Positions 6,336 through 6,507 of a DNA stretch of 6,507 bases are shown here, piece after piece. Below the pieces are notes generated by a model that ran no database searches, was not told the DNA's origin, and saw nothing but the letters and a program-made list of their open reading frames with translations. Each line of letters starts with the position of its first letter. Positions within the stretch are counted from its first letter, which is position 1. The position numbers and the translations under genes are program-made. Source of the stretch: CAYZAW01 sp964476505 (GTDB lineage: Bacteria > Bacillota > Clostridia > Christensenellales > CAG-138); NCBI GenBank assembly GCA_964476505.1, contig CAYZAW010000075.1, positions 1-6,507 of the forward strand. Direction: 5' to 3'.

Positions 6336-6469
6336 GTGCGCCCTTGGCTCAGCTGGATAGAGCGTTTGGCTACGGACTAAACACTCCTGGCTGGCTCAGG
6401 ACATTGAAAATTGCATCAACCAACATCGTGCGCCCTTGGCTCAGCTGGATAGAGCGTTTGGCTACGGAC
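6336..6469 (+). repeat. 42-bp direct repeat formed by a duplicated tRNA 5' half
   Basis: Positions 6336-6377 and 6428-6469 are identical over 42 bp at an offset of 92 bp. The repeat covers two leader bases and nucleotides 1-40 of tRNA-Arg, through the anticodon loop and the first base of the 3' anticodon strand. The 50 bp between the copies resemble no tRNA part, although a 5-bp stem with a 7-nt loop (6385-6401) is present. Confidence 0.93.
6338..6377 (+). pseudogene. Truncated tRNA-Arg (5' half only)
   Basis: Holds the 5' acceptor strand GCGCCCT, the full D arm, the 5' anticodon strand TTTGG, loop CTACGGA with anticodon ACG, and one further C. It then departs from the intact gene. There is no T arm and no matching 3' acceptor strand or CCA before the second copy starts, so it cannot make a tRNA alone. 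It is nearer to the strong promoter than the intact gene and should be transcribed with it. Confidence 0.85.
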
Positions 6470-6506
6470 CAGAAGGTCGGGGGTTCGAATCCCTCAGGGC
6501 GCGCCA
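6430..6506 (+). tRNA. tRNA-Arg(ACG)
   Basis: A complete 77-nt tRNA including an encoded CCA. The acceptor stem GCGCCCT pairs with AGGGCGC over 7 bp. The D stem is GCTC/GAGC with loop AGCTGGATA. The anticodon stem TTTGG/CCAGA (one G-U pair) encloses CTACGGA, placing ACG at 34-36. The variable loop is AGGTC, and the T stem GGGGG/CCCTC (one G-U pair) holds TTCGAAT. The discriminator is G, followed by CCA at 6504-6506. Anticodon ACG, with A34 normally deaminated to inosine by TadA, reads CGU, CGC and CGA. It belongs to the transcription unit started at 6283-6311; no terminator is visible before the window ends. Confidence 0.97.
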
Positions 6507-6507
6507 A

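Noticed and set aside
6338..6506. A tRNA-Arg interrupted by an intron, or two complete tRNA genes
   Set aside because: The second copy is complete by itself, and the first has no T arm or 3' acceptor strand. The sequence between shows no group I intron features that I can recognise.
6338..6506. Prophage or integrative-element attachment site at the tRNA
   Set aside because: The duplicated part is the 5' half, whereas integrases usually duplicate the 3' end, and no integrase gene is in the window.

Overview
The window looks like a stretch of a Firmicutes chromosome, most likely a moderately GC-rich member of the Clostridia. This is inferred from the YesM/YesN-type two-component pair, an MglB-type sugar-binding lipoprotein with a strong AGGAGG ribosome binding site, and a tRNA gene that encodes its own CCA end. 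I cannot name a species.

All protein genes lie on the minus strand, so they read from right to left. In transcription order they are: an AraC-type response regulator (6140-4548), a membrane sensor histidine kinase (4544-2745), a membrane-anchored LacI/RbsB-type binding protein (2745-1828), a second extracytoplasmic binding protein closely related to galactose/glucose-binding MglB (1813-782), a 170-bp promoter-bearing gap, and the first 203 codons of an MglB lipoprotein (611-1, continuing past the left edge). The first four genes are packed with gaps of 3, -1 and 14 bases and look like one operon. The right end carries a divergent plus-strand unit: a perfect-consensus promoter, a 5' hairpin, a truncated 5' half of tRNA-Arg, and an intact tRNA-Arg(ACG).

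The protein genes make sense as a sugar-sensing system placed next to the transporter it probably controls. One or both anchored binding proteins would detect sugar outside the cell and signal to the kinase. The kinase would phosphorylate the response regulator, which would activate the mgl transporter promoter. This resembles the described XylFII-LytS/YesN xylose-sensing system of Clostridium beijerinckii. Here there are two dissimilar binding proteins, and one is a paralogue of the transporter's own galactose receptor. A pair of imperfect 15-bp direct repeats upstream of the MglB gene, the second covering the -35 box, is a good candidate for the regulator's binding site.

Other points of interest are a response-regulator promoter placed so that its mRNA would be leaderless, dyads in the divergent promoter region and in the mglB leader, and the duplicated tRNA half.
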